Below the pieces are notes generated by a model, which saw nothing but the letters and a program-made list of their open reading frames with translations, was not told where the DNA came from and did no database searches. Below, piece after piece: positions 45,992 to 54,623 of a stretch of DNA of 64,000 bases. A program made the position numbers and the translations under genes. Position 1 is the first letter of the stretch, and every line of letters starts with the position of its first letter. The stretch spans positions 135,543 to 199,542 of the forward strand of contig CAWIYZ010000020.1 of assembly GCA_963840425.1 (NCBI GenBank). The letters run 5' to 3'. Source of the stretch: CADEFX01 sp963840425 (GTDB lineage: Bacteria; Pseudomonadota; Alphaproteobacteria; Rhizobiales; Hyphomicrobiaceae).

Positions 45992-46798
45992 ATGGCCTCG
46001 CTGATGTCCGACAGCCAGCGCGACGCATTCGTGCGCCGCGTGCGGCTGGAGATGGCGAAAGGCAGTCTGACGCGCGAGGCGCTCTCCAAGCGGGCGGCCT
46101 GCAAGGAGCGCACGCTCGGCAATCTGCTGGCCGGCCAGCCGGTGCGCGACGCCACCGTCGGCAAGATCGCGCGCGTGCTGGGCATCGACCTGGAAGACTT
46201 CCTCGATGGGCGCGGCGGCAGCGCGCCGGAGCCGGACAGCGAGGAGGGCAGGGCGCCGGAGGAGTACGGCGGCTATCTGCGCTCCGCCTATGCACACTAC
46301 GTCGGCACCTACTTTGCCTACCGCCGGGTTTTCTCGGAGAAGAACGCCTTCTTTCGCTCGGTCTACGAGATCGACTGGGACGATGAGATGCGCCGGCTGC
46401 GGTTCTTCGAGCTGCAGCGCTTTCGCATCACCGACACCAAGACTGTGTCCAACACCCACGCCGGTGGCGTGCATATCAGCCCGCACACCGGCATCATTCA
46501 CCTGCTGACCACCTTTCAGGGCGCGTTGCGGCTCGTCACCCTGCACAAGTTCCGCACCGGCGAGACCAAGCTGCGCGGCCTCATCTTGACCCAGAGCGAC
46601 CGCGACATGTTCTTCCAGCCGGCAGTGTCAGCCATCTACCTCGACAAGATGCGGGGCAAGCGGAAGAACTCGGAGCTGGAGAAGCTCATTGGCACTTTCG
46701 GCCCATCGGACCCTGAATTTACCTCGGTGGCGGAGGAAATCGCCGCGATCGAGGGCAATGCGGTATTCATGGCGGGGCCCGGCGGGCGCGTGAAATAA
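45992..46798 (+). CDS. HTH-domain protein with unknown C-terminal domain
   Basis: This 268-residue protein has an XRE-like helix-turn-helix in the first 75 residues (LTREALSKRAACKERTLGNLLAG, split here as LTREALSKRAACKERTL and GNLLAGQPVRDATVGKIA). An acidic linker and a C-terminal domain of about 170 residues follow, with YAHYVGTYFAYRRVFSEKN and GVHISPHTGIIHLLTTF. The second domain is not recognised but may sense a ligand. An alternative ATG lies four codons in. It is divergent from the HD-domain gene and could regulate it. Confidence 0.7.
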   Translation: MASLMSDSQRDAFVRRVRLEMAKGSLTREALSKRAACKERTLGNLLAGQPVRDATVGKIARVLGIDLEDFLDGRGGSAPEPDSEEGRAPEEYGGYLRSAYAHYVGTYFAYRRVFSEKNAFFRSVYEIDWDDEMRRLRFFELQRFRITDTKTVSNTHAGGVHISPHTGIIHLLTTFQGALRLVTLHKFRTGETKLRGLILTQSDRDMFFQPAVSAIYLDKMRGKRKNSELEKLIGTFGPSDPEFTSVAEEIAAIEGNAVFMAGPGGRVK

Positions 46799-46844
46799 GC
46801 GCCGGCCCGGCATCGAAGCGGAAGCCGGCATACGGATGTGAGCA

Positions 46845-47693
46845 ATGCGGTTCTTGAGCACCAACGCAGTAAGATGGTCGCGAGTCGTCGCTGTAAGCGT
46901 CGTATTGGTGGCCGTGCCGCTCGCAGCATACAGCGCCGATTGCGGCAACGATGCTGGCGGCTTCGACTCCTGGCTTGCCCGCTTCAAGACGCGCGCCGCA
47001 TCGCAAGGCATATCCAGCCGGGCCATCAACGCTGCGCTCGCTGGCGTCACATATGACGCGAATGTGGTGAGGCTCGACCGCTCACAACGCTCGTTCAAGT
47101 TGAGCTTCGAGCAGTTCTATGCCCGCCGCGTTTCGTCGGCGCTGCTGCGCAACGGCCAGCGCCTAATGCAGACGCATAAGCAGACGCTCGATCGTATCGA
47201 GAGCCGCTTCGGCGTGCCCGGCTCGGTCCTGATCGCGATCTGGGGGCTGGAGACCAACTTCGGCGGCGACAGCAGCGGTCGCCACGCCATCGTGCGCTCG
47301 CTCGCGACCCTGGCCTACGATTGCCGGCGCTCGCAGTTCTTCGAGGGTCAGTTGCTGGACGCGCTGCGGATCGTCGACCGTGGAGATATGTCTGCCGCCG
47401 AGATGCGCGGTGGGTGGGCTGGCGAGATCGGCCAGACGCAGTTCCTGCCCACGGCGTTCGTAAAGTATGCCGTCGATTTCAACGGCGACGGCCGCAAGGA
47501 TCTCTATCGCAGTGTTCCGGATTTCCTGGCGTCCACCGCAAACTTCCTGAAGGGGCACGGCTGGAAGGCCGGCCAGGGTTGGGGGCCGGGCTCAGCCAAC
47601 TATGGCGTCATCCAGCAGTGGAACAAGGCGGAGGTCTATGCCCGGACCATTTCAGTCGTGGCCACGCAACTGTCCGGTGGACGAGGGGACTGA
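46845..47693 (+). CDS. Lytic murein transglycosylase (MltB family)
   Basis: This is a 282-residue periplasmic enzyme with a signal peptide (about residues 1-31). The SLT_2 fold shows the catalytic Glu E136 in IAIWGLETNFGG, and the family motif GWAGEIGQTQFLPTAF followed by KYAVDFNGDGRKDLY. It cleaves peptidoglycan glycan strands with formation of 1,6-anhydro-muramic ends. There is no C-terminal peptidoglycan-binding domain, unlike longer homologues. It is transcribed alone. Confidence 0.9.
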   Translation: MRFLSTNAVRWSRVVAVSVVLVAVPLAAYSADCGNDAGGFDSWLARFKTRAASQGISSRAINAALAGVTYDANVVRLDRSQRSFKLSFEQFYARRVSSALLRNGQRLMQTHKQTLDRIESRFGVPGSVLIAIWGLETNFGGDSSGRHAIVRSLATLAYDCRRSQFFEGQLLDALRIVDRGDMSAAEMRGGWAGEIGQTQFLPTAFVKYAVDFNGDGRKDLYRSVPDFLASTANFLKGHGWKAGQGWGPGSANYGVIQQWNKAEVYARTISVVATQLSGGRGD

Positions 47694-47787
47694 CAGGGCT
47701 GCCAGCGTGGGGCTCGTTAATAATTCATTTGCTATAAAGGCCTAGCCTTTCGCCCGGAGGCGCCAAGTTTGCGTGGGGTCCGGTGCG

Positions 47788-48057
47788 ATGCGGAAGCTGC
47801 TCGGAATTCTGACTGTTCTGGCTGTCATGCTGGCGGGCGCGGCGGCCATCATGGTGCACGCCCCCGTGGGCCAAATGGCTCAGAGCGGGGCTGCCCCGGC
47901 GACGCTCAAAGGCGCCATCATCGCCGTCGATTACCTCTCCTTTGCCATGGGCTTCGCGGCCGGCGCCACGATCATGTGGATCTATCGCTGGCGTTCTCTG
48001 CCGCGCACGCTGCTCGGCATCGCCGCAGCGGCTGCCGCGGTGATGATGCTCTACTGA
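47788..48057 (+). CDS. Small membrane protein
   Basis: This protein of about 89 residues has two or three hydrophobic segments: residues about 3-22, 42-64 (YLSFAMGFAAGATIMWIY) and 70-87. The ATG at 47788 is preferred to a GTG at 47773 five codons upstream. A TATAAA box at about 47731 precedes it. It is not recognised. It converges on glnA. Confidence 0.6.
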   Translation: MRKLLGILTVLAVMLAGAAAIMVHAPVGQMAQSGAAPATLKGAIIAVDYLSFAMGFAAGATIMWIYRWRSLPRTLLGIAAAAAAVMMLY

Positions 48058-48075
48058 TCGAAGTTGGACTGAGCA

Positions 48076-48109
48076 TGAAAGAAGGGCGGCCCTCCCCCGA
48101 AGACCGCCC
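48076..48109 (-). terminator. Rho-independent terminator of glnA
   Basis: On the minus strand GGGCGGTC (48109-48102) pairs with GGCCGCCC (48091-48084), with one G-U pair. The loop is ten bases and the stem is followed by TTCTTTC. It lies about 35 bases past the glnA stop, as expected for its terminator. Confidence 0.75.
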
Positions 48110-48141
48110 CCCAGGTGTTGTCCGAACGTGGCTCTCGGTTC

Positions 48142-49563
48142 TCAGACCGAGTAGTACATGTCGAACTCGACGGGATGCGGCGTCATCTCGTACCGCTCCA
48201 CTTCCGCCATCTTGAGCTCGATGTAGGCGTCGATCATGTCGTCGCTGAACACGCCGCCCATCTTCAGGAAGGCGCGGTCCTTGTCGAGCGAGTTGAGCGC
48301 TTCGCGCAGGCTTCCACACACGGTCGGAATCTTGGCGAGCTCCGCCGGCGGCAGGTCGTACAGATTCTTGTCCATCGCCTCGCCGGGATTGAGCTTGTTC
48401 TGGATGCCGTCGAGGCCGGCCATCAGCATCGCCGCAAAGCCCAGGTACGGATTGGCTGCCGGATCGGGGAAGCGTACCTCGACGCGCTTCGCCTTGGGAT
48501 TCGTCACGTGCGGGATGCGGCAGGATGCCGAACGGTTGCGCGCTGAGTAGGCGAGCAGCACCGGCGCCTCGTAGCCCGGCACCAGACGCTTGTAGGAGTT
48601 GGTGGTCGGGTTGGTGAAGGCGTTGATCGCCTTGGCATGCTTCAGGATGCCGGCGATGTAGGACAGGCACGTGTCGGACAGGTCGGCATATTTGTTGCCG
48701 GCGAAGGTCGGGGTGCCGCCCTTCCAGATCGACTGGTGGCAGTGCATGCCCGAGCCGTTATCGCCGAACACGGGCTTGGGCATGAAGCAGGCCGTCTTGC
48801 CGTAAGCCTGGGCCACGTTGTGGATGGCGTACTTGTAGATCTGCATATGATCCGCCATCCGCACCATCGGGCCGAACTTGATGCCGAGCTCGTGCTGAGC
48901 GGCGGCCACCTCATGATGGTGTTTCTCGGTGACGACCCCCATCTCCGCCATCACCGACAGCATCTCGGAGCGGATGTCCTGGGCGCTGTCGACGGGCGGC
49001 ACCGGGAAGTAGCCGCCCTTGGTGCGCGGCCGGTGCGCAAGGTTCCCCATCTCGTATTCCGTCGGCATGTTCGAGGGCAACTCGGCGCCGTCGATCTTGA
49101 AGCCGGTGTTGTAGGGGTCCGAGGAGAAGCGCACGTCGTCGAAGATGAAGAACTCGGCCTCCGGGCCGAAGAATACGGCGTCGCCCACGCCCGTGCTCTT
49201 CATGTAAGCCTCGGCCTTCTTGGCAATGCCGCGCGGATCGCGCTCGTAAAGCTCGCCGGTCGAAGGCTCGATGACGTCGCAGAAGATCGCCATCGTGGTC
49301 TGTGCGAAGAACGGGTCCATATGTGCGGATGAGGGATCAAGCATCAGCGTCATGTCGGACGCCTCGATGCCCTTCCAGCCGGCGATCGAGGAGCCGTCGA
49401 ATGCGTAGCCCTCGGCAAACATCGCTTCGTCGACACATGAGCCATCGGCGGTCACGTGCTGCATCTTGCCTTTCGTGTCCGTGAATCTCAGGTCGAGGAA
49501 CTTGACGTCCTTGTCCTTGATCATCTTGAGCACGTCGGCTGCAGTCATTGCCTTGTCTGCCAT
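48142..49563 (-). CDS. glnA: Glutamine synthetase type I
   Basis: This 473-residue GSI-beta enzyme joins ammonia to glutamate with ATP. Signatures include FAEGYAFDGSSIAGWKGIE, VDSAQDIRSEML, GSGMHCHQSIWKGG and the adenylylation site Y402 in NLYDLPPAE, the target of GlnE. It follows glnB by 77 bases on the minus strand. The terminator past the stop and the sigma-54 promoter before glnB suggest a glnBA transcript activated under nitrogen shortage. Confidence 0.98.
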   Translation of the reverse strand: MADKAMTAADVLKMIKDKDVKFLDLRFTDTKGKMQHVTADGSCVDEAMFAEGYAFDGSSIAGWKGIEASDMTLMLDPSSAHMDPFFAQTTMAIFCDVIEPSTGELYERDPRGIAKKAEAYMKSTGVGDAVFFGPEAEFFIFDDVRFSSDPYNTGFKIDGAELPSNMPTEYEMGNLAHRPRTKGGYFPVPPVDSAQDIRSEMLSVMAEMGVVTEKHHHEVAAAQHELGIKFGPMVRMADHMQIYKYAIHNVAQAYGKTACFMPKPVFGDNGSGMHCHQSIWKGGTPTFAGNKYADLSDTCLSYIAGILKHAKAINAFTNPTTNSYKRLVPGYEAPVLLAYSARNRSASCRIPHVTNPKAKRVEVRFPDPAANPYLGFAAMLMAGLDGIQNKLNPGEAMDKNLYDLPPAELAKIPTVCGSLREALNSLDKDRAFLKMGGVFSDDMIDAYIELKMAEVERYEMTPHPVEFDMYYSV

Positions 49564-49640
49564 CTTGGCTCCCCTGTTTGTGTCAACAACTCGAACTCAC
49601 TCGTCCCGCGTGCAGACCGCAAGGACGATGCAAGCAACTT

Positions 49641-49979
49641 TCAGATCGCATCCGTTCCGGTCTCGCCGGTGCGGATGCGGATTGCTTCCTCGACAGTGGA
49701 TATGAAGATCTTTCCATCGCCGATGCGACCGGTCTTCGCGGCCTTTTGGATGGCCTCGACGGCCTTGTCCAGCATCTCGTCGGGCAGGACCACCTCGATC
49801 TTCACCTTCGGCAGGAAATCCACCACGTACTCGGCGCCGCGATAAAGCTCGGTGTGGCCCTTCTGGCGCCCGAAGCCTTTGGCCTCGATGACGGTGATGC
49901 CCTGCAGACCGATTTCCTGCAGGGCTTCCTTCACCTCGTCGAGCTTGAATGGCTTAATGATGGCCTCAATCTTCTTCAT
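49641..49979 (-). CDS. glnB: Nitrogen regulatory protein P-II
   Basis: This 112-residue PII protein senses 2-oxoglutarate, ATP/ADP and, through uridylylation of Y51 (in GHTELYRGAEY), glutamine. The T-loop, the C-terminal IRIRTGETG and the start KKIEAIIKPFKLDEVK are all typical. The ATG at 49979 is preceded by AAGGA; an upstream in-frame start is not credible. It sits directly before glnA and controls GlnE. Confidence 0.97.
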   Translation of the reverse strand: MKKIEAIIKPFKLDEVKEALQEIGLQGITVIEAKGFGRQKGHTELYRGAEYVVDFLPKVKIEVVLPDEMLDKAVEAIQKAAKTGRIGDGKIFISTVEEAIRIRTGETGTDAI

Positions 49980-50040
49980 GCGCGCATTATCCTTATGGCC
50001 TGGGCGGTTGGCGCGGCCCCATGCGATTCCGGCCCTATGA

Positions 50041-50056
50041 AGCACACGATGTGCCA
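50041..50056 (-). promoter_or_regulatory. Sigma-54 (RpoN) promoter of glnB
   Basis: The minus strand reads TGGCACATCGTGTGCT. It has the invariant GG (-24) and GC (-12) with exactly ten bases between, close to the consensus TGGCAC-N5-TTGCA. Transcription should start near 50030, about 50 bases before glnB. Confidence 0.75.
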
Positions 50057-50164
50057 GTTGGTTACCGGACTAGCAAAAGCATGATCGATCAAGAGATTGC
50101 GCCGTGCCGATGATGCTGTCTGACGGTCGTATCCGACCAATTCGTGAGCGCTAAGTAGGCATGA

Positions 50165-50181
50165 TGCACTATTTTTAGGCA
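50165..50181. promoter_or_regulatory. NtrC-like binding site
   Basis: TGCACTATTTTTAGGCA resembles the 17-base NtrC consensus TGCACC-N5-GGTGCA; the left half is good and the right half partial. It lies about 110 bases upstream of the sigma-54 promoter, a normal enhancer distance. Confidence 0.5.
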
Positions 50182-50320
50182 ATAGCATTCCGATGTTGAT
50201 CATCCCTTGGGCACCGGAATGCCAGCACCAAGCGTGGTCTGAAAGGACAAAACTCCCGCGTTGCACGAAGATGAGGGTATTGCGACAGAGTTGCGGCTCC
50301 GCGCGAAAGACGAGGCGTCA

Positions 50321-51874
50321 GTGCTCGAGCTGTTGACGACCGACGAGATGGGGGGTGCCGACCGGCTGGCGATCGATGCCGGAACACCGGGCGTCGTGCT
50401 CATGGAGAACGCCGGGCGCGCGGTGGCCGATGTTGCAGTCGGCATGACGCCCGCCGCCGGCCGGATTTCCGTGCTCTGTGGTCCTGGCAACAATGGTGGC
50501 GACGGGTTCGTTGCGGCGCGCCTGCTTCGGGAGCGCGGGTACCGGGTACGTTTGTCGCTGCTGGGGAGCAGCGACCGGCTCACGGGTGATGCCGCAATCA
50601 TGGCCGGGCGTTGGAACGGACCGGTCGAGAGCATCGAAACACGCGTCGGAGGCGAAACCGATCTCATCATCGATGCCCTATTTGGCGCCGGCCTGACGCG
50701 CCCGCTCAGCGGCGAGGCCGCGAGCGCTGTCGGGGATGCCAACGGCTCCGGCGCGCCAATACTTGCCGTTGACGTTCCGAGCGGTCTCGACGGGACCACT
50801 GGCGAGGCGTCCGGTCCGGTGATCGAGGCCACCAAAACTGTTACGTTCTTCCGCCGCAAACCTGCCCATCTGCTGTATCCGGGCCGGCGCTTGTGCGGAC
50901 CTGTCGTGCTCGCCGATATCGGGATTCCCGATAAGGTGCTCGGCGCCATTGGTGTGAGGGCATATGCCAACGCACCGGCGCTGTGGCGAGCCACGTTTCC
51001 TCAACTCGTCGACGAAGCGCACAAGTATACGCGCGGGCACGCGGTGGTCGTGTCCGGCCCAGCCGACAGCACCGGTGCAGCCCGGCTCGGTGCTCGCGGT
51101 GCCCTGCGCATGGGCGCGGGTCTGGTGACGCTCGTCGGAACTCCTGCGGCGACTGCGATCAATGCCACTCAGCTGACGGCCATCATGGTCAAAGCGCTGG
51201 GTTCGGACGCCGAGCTGGATGAATTCCTCTCCGATCTGCGTCGCAACGCCATTCTGCTCGGCCCAGGGGCGGGTGTAGGCGCGGCGACCGCAACGGCTGT
51301 CATGACGGCCCTCGGTTCGGCTGCAGCCGTCGTGCTCGATGCCGATGCCCTGACTTCCTTTGCACTCCACGAGGCGCCGATTCAAGCCACTGGATTGGGG
51401 TTCGTGGTGCGCAGCGCCGAGCCCGGCCCGACGGCCGAGCGGCTCTTCGAGTTGATCAAGGCGAAAGAAGCCCCGGTCGTGCTGACGCCGCACGAGGGCG
51501 AGTTCAAGCGTCTGCTCGGGCCGCTCACCGGCTCGAAGCTGGCCCGCGCCCGAGCCGCCGCCGTAAGTAGCGGAGCGGTGGTGGTCCTGAAGGGGCCGGA
51601 CACCGTCATCGCCCATCCGGATGGGCGCGCGGCCATCAATGAGAATGCGCCGCCCTGGCTCGCAACCGCCGGCTCGGGCGACGTGCTCGCGGGTTTTGTG
51701 ACGGGTCTGCTGGCGCAGAAGGTGCCGGCGTTCGAGGCGGCGTGTGCAGCCGTTTGGCTGCACGGCGAATGCGCCAATGCCTTCGGGCGTGGACTGATTG
51801 CCGAGGACCTGCCCGAGATGCTGCCCCACGTGCTTCAGTGTCTGGATCGACAAAGTCTGGATCGACCGGTGTGA
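50321..51874 (+). CDS. nnr: Bifunctional NAD(P)HX epimerase/dehydratase
   Basis: This enzyme of about 517 residues repairs hydrated NAD(P)H. The N-terminal epimerase domain (about 1-215) shows GVVLMENAGRAVADV, LCGPGNNGGDGFVAARLL and VDVPSGLDGTTGE. The C-terminal ADP-dependent dehydratase domain shows LTPHEGEFKRLLG, VLKGPDTVIAHPDGRAAIN and WLATAGSGDVLAGFVTGLL. The GTG at 50321 has GAGG six bases upstream and is preferred to TTG 50261. It is divergent from glnB. Its last codons contain a short tandem repeat. Confidence 0.92.
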   Translation: MLELLTTDEMGGADRLAIDAGTPGVVLMENAGRAVADVAVGMTPAAGRISVLCGPGNNGGDGFVAARLLRERGYRVRLSLLGSSDRLTGDAAIMAGRWNGPVESIETRVGGETDLIIDALFGAGLTRPLSGEAASAVGDANGSGAPILAVDVPSGLDGTTGEASGPVIEATKTVTFFRRKPAHLLYPGRRLCGPVVLADIGIPDKVLGAIGVRAYANAPALWRATFPQLVDEAHKYTRGHAVVVSGPADSTGAARLGARGALRMGAGLVTLVGTPAATAINATQLTAIMVKALGSDAELDEFLSDLRRNAILLGPGAGVGAATATAVMTALGSAAAVVLDADALTSFALHEAPIQATGLGFVVRSAEPGPTAERLFELIKAKEAPVVLTPHEGEFKRLLGPLTGSKLARARAAAVSSGAVVVLKGPDTVIAHPDGRAAINENAPPWLATAGSGDVLAGFVTGLLAQKVPAFEAACAAVWLHGECANAFGRGLIAEDLPEMLPHVLQCLDRQSLDRPV

Positions 51875-51893
51875 GACCGGGCCGGCGGCGCGA

Positions 51894-52733
51894 TCAGTTC
51901 AGTGGGAAACCCAGTGCGCCAAGCGCCGCGCGCAGGCGATCGCGGCCGTTGAGCGCCTTCGTTTCGGCCAGACGCGAGATCACCCGCTCCGTCCACGTTT
52001 GTTGCGCCATCTCGTTGCGCTTGGAGAATGCTGCGAGCCTCGTGTCATAGGCCGCTCGCAGGCCTTTCTCGTCGGGTACGACATAGCTGTCGAAATGTAC
52101 GATGGCCTCTTGCGGCAAGCGCGGCTTAACCTCGGCCGCGGCTTTGGGATCGCCGTATCCGACGCATAGGCCGAACACGCCGGCGGCGCCTTTGGGCAGG
52201 CCGATCACCTTGGCAACGGCTTCGACATCGTTGCGCAGAGCGCCGATGTAGACCGTGGCGAGGCCGAGCGACTCTGCCGCGATCACAGCGTTCTGTGCGG
52301 CAAGCGCAGCATCGATGGCGGCCACCAGAAAAGTCTCCGCATACGGCAGACCCTGAAAAGTTATGCCCTCGGTCGCGGCCATGCGATCGAGCCGCGACAG
52401 GTCTGCCAGGAAGACTAGAAACAGCGGGCACTGCTCGATGTGCTTCTGGTTGTTGGCGATCTTGGCCAGGGCCTTTCTCTTCTCCGGGTCGGCGACGGCA
52501 ACGACCGACCACGTCTGCATGTTCGAGCTGGTCGCCGCCGATTGCGCGGCTGCAATCAGCGTCTCGAGCGTCCCTATCGGTAGTGGGTCCGGCCTATAGC
52601 CGCGGATCGAACGGTGATCGAGGAGCAAGCCGAGCGTGTCATTCCAGGGGCCGGCAGCAGGGGCGGCATCCGCTCCGTAGCGCGCGTCGAGTGCGGCTGC
52701 CTTGCTCTTGCTCGGTTCGATGCCGACATTCAT
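51894..52733 (-). CDS. Nitroreductase-family NAD(P)H oxidoreductase
   Basis: This 279-residue FMN-dependent protein is of the NfsA/FRP-like type. Visible features are LLLDHRSIRGYRPDPLP (FMN phosphate site), SAATSSNMQTWSVVAV, AALAAQNAVIAAESLGLAT and the GLCVGYGDPK loop with an Arg/Lys-rich end. It should reduce quinones, nitro compounds or azo dyes. It is divergent from a DoxX gene across 321 bases that hold a shared palindrome. Confidence 0.88.
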   Translation of the reverse strand: MNVGIEPSKSKAAALDARYGADAAPAAGPWNDTLGLLLDHRSIRGYRPDPLPIGTLETLIAAAQSAATSSNMQTWSVVAVADPEKRKALAKIANNQKHIEQCPLFLVFLADLSRLDRMAATEGITFQGLPYAETFLVAAIDAALAAQNAVIAAESLGLATVYIGALRNDVEAVAKVIGLPKGAAGVFGLCVGYGDPKAAAEVKPRLPQEAIVHFDSYVVPDEKGLRAAYDTRLAAFSKRNEMAQQTWTERVISRLAETKALNGRDRLRAALGALGFPLN

Positions 52734-53054
52734 GGACGTGTCCTTCTGACTTGCAGCCGCGTGTCATGCAACGGGCCCGCACTTTGCGAGCCCGCCTACA
52801 TGATACCATGCCACTTTTCTTGCTGAAGGCTCAACTTGCAGGCGCTCACATCTACCAAAAATGGTAGTGCCGGCTTCAACACACTCAGGCAAGGCTGACG
52901 GCAATTTGGCGATACCCCGCTTTGGTGCCGTGCGCGACATAACCAAGACCTGGATAGGCGCTTTGGCAAAACTGCGGCGGAACCGATAGTGTATGGACAA
53001 GGGGGCGTTTCAACAGGCGCTAAGGTTGCGCTCGACAATGGTAGGGTACCGCCC
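52734..53054. promoter_or_regulatory. Divergent control region with palindromic operator
   Basis: These 321 bases between nitroreductase and DoxX genes contain no gene. At 52852-52867 lies the exact palindrome CTACCAAAAATGGTAG (six-base arms around AAAA), a good dimer-sized operator. At 52772-52794 an imperfect hairpin (CGGGC-C-CGC, loop ACTTT, GCG-A-GCCCG) would lie in the nitroreductase leader. Confidence 0.55.
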
Positions 53055-53465
53055 ATGCAGACGCTGACGATGGGACTTGGCCGGTTGCTCCTCGGAGCTT
53101 TGTTTGTAGTCGCTGGAGCCGGCAAGATCATGGGTTGGGAGGGCACGCTCGGCTATATTCAAGCCCGCGGATTCCCGGTGACTGATTTTTATGGGTATCC
53201 GGCCTCTCAGATCATCCTCGCTGCTGTCATCGCCCTCGAGATTGTCGGTGGTCTGATGCTGATCACCGGCCTCGGCGCTAAGGTGGCTGCGGTGGCGCTC
53301 GCGGCCTTCACCATTGCGGCCGGCGTGATCTTCCATGATTTCTGGGCTGCGGATGCGACGCAGTACATGAATCAGTTCAATCATTTCATGAAAAATCTGG
53401 CGGTTGTCGGTGGCCTGCTCGTGCTGGCGTCGCAGCCGTCGGGGGAAGATCGGTACAACTATTGA
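53055..53465 (+). CDS. DoxX-family membrane protein
   Basis: This 136-residue inner-membrane protein has four hydrophobic segments: GLGRLLLGALFVVAGAGKI, then IILAAVIALEIVGGLMLITG, AAVALAAFTIAAGVIFHDF and MKNLAVVGGLLVLAS. The FHDFW and NQFNHFMKN motifs are typical. DoxX proteins are linked to quinone or thiol redox stress in several bacteria. The ATG at 53055 is chosen over an upstream in-frame ATG at 52989. It is divergent from a nitroreductase. Confidence 0.88.
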   Translation: MQTLTMGLGRLLLGALFVVAGAGKIMGWEGTLGYIQARGFPVTDFYGYPASQIILAAVIALEIVGGLMLITGLGAKVAAVALAAFTIAAGVIFHDFWAADATQYMNQFNHFMKNLAVVGGLLVLASQPSGEDRYNY

Positions 53466-53504
53466 GGCTGCCATCTCCGGCAGGCACCAATCGCGAAGGC
53501 AGGC

Positions 53505-54584
53505 ATGAAACCAAAATCCAACACGCTCAAGATCGCAGTGATTCCTGGCGACGGCATCGGCAACGAGGTAGTGCCCGAAGGCATCAAGGTGCTGGAGGCG
53601 GTCGGCCGCCGGTTCGATCTGGCCTTCGAGTGGCAGCACTTCGACTGGAGCTGCGAGCGCTTCAAGAAGACTGGAAAGATGATGCCAGACGACGGTCTGG
53701 ATCAGCTACGCGGCAGCGACGCAATCTATCTAGGCGCCGTCGGATTCCCCGGTGTGCCCGATCACGTCTCGCTTTGGGGCCTGCTGATCCCGATCCGCCG
53801 CGGCTTTCAACAGTACATCAATCTGCGGCCGGTGCGGCTGTTCGAAGGCCTCAAATGTCCGCTCGCCGACCGCAAGCCCGGCGACATCGACTACTGGATC
53901 GTGCGCGAGAACAACGAGGGCGAGTACTCCGCCATCGGCGGACGCATGTACGAGGGCACGGAGTACGAGGCTGCCATCCAGCAGGCCGTGTTCACGCGAC
54001 GCGGCTGTGATCGCGTCATGCGCTATGCTTTCAACCTGGCGATGACGCGCAAGCGCAAGGAGGTGGCATCCGCCACCAAGTCGAACGGTATCTCGATCTC
54101 GATGCCCTATTGGGACGAGCGCTTCGCCGCCATCTCCAAGGAGTATCCGCAAGCCAAGACAAGTCAGTACCACATCGACATCCTGACCGCGCATCTCGTG
54201 CGCAATCCGCAGTGGTTTGATGTGATCGTCGGCTCCAACCTGTTCGGCGACATTCTCTCCGATCTTGGTCCGGCGACCACCGGCACCATCGCCATCGCAC
54301 CCGGCGGCAACATCAACCCGGAGGGCGAGTTCCCGTCCATGTTCGAGCCGGTGCACGGCAGTGCGCCTGACATCGCTGGCCAAGGCATCTCCAATCCCAT
54401 CGGCCAGATCTGGTCCGGCGCCATGATGCTGGAGCACCTGGGGCACGCAGAAGCGGCGCGCTCCATCGTCGCCGCCATCGAGAAGCTGCTGGCTCAGACA
54501 GATGTGCGCACGCGCGACATGGGCGGCAAGGCCATGTGCAAAGAGCTAGGAGATACGCTGGCGGAGCTGGTGAAGCAGGCGTGA
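53505..54584 (+). CDS. Tartrate/D-malate-type isopropylmalate dehydrogenase family enzyme
   Basis: This 359-residue NAD-dependent decarboxylating dehydrogenase carries the family signatures IAVIPGDGIGNEVVPEG, INLRPVRLFEGL, WIVRENNEGEYSAIGG and NLFGDILSDLGPATTG, and EPVHGSAPDIAGQGISNP. The VRENNEGEYS motif with the LWGLLIPIRRGF region fits tartrate dehydrogenase/D-malate dehydrogenase better than LeuB. It follows the DoxX gene by 39 bases. The true substrate (tartrate, D-malate or another beta-hydroxy acid) cannot be fixed by eye. Confidence 0.88.
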   Translation: MKPKSNTLKIAVIPGDGIGNEVVPEGIKVLEAVGRRFDLAFEWQHFDWSCERFKKTGKMMPDDGLDQLRGSDAIYLGAVGFPGVPDHVSLWGLLIPIRRGFQQYINLRPVRLFEGLKCPLADRKPGDIDYWIVRENNEGEYSAIGGRMYEGTEYEAAIQQAVFTRRGCDRVMRYAFNLAMTRKRKEVASATKSNGISISMPYWDERFAAISKEYPQAKTSQYHIDILTAHLVRNPQWFDVIVGSNLFGDILSDLGPATTGTIAIAPGGNINPEGEFPSMFEPVHGSAPDIAGQGISNPIGQIWSGAMMLEHLGHAEAARSIVAAIEKLLAQTDVRTRDMGGKAMCKELGDTLAELVKQA

Positions 54585-54623
54585 GCGCCGGCTCGTGAGG
54601 AGGCTCGACGCGCGGCCGATACA

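Noticed and set aside
47769..48215. 148-residue plus-strand frame overlapping the small membrane protein and glnA end
   Set aside because: It overlaps the glnA terminator and the glnA 3' end and has no recognisable feature. The membrane-protein frame is better supported.
54585..54623. TPP riboswitch before thiL
   Set aside because: The gap before thiL is only 39 bases and shows no THI-box sequence.
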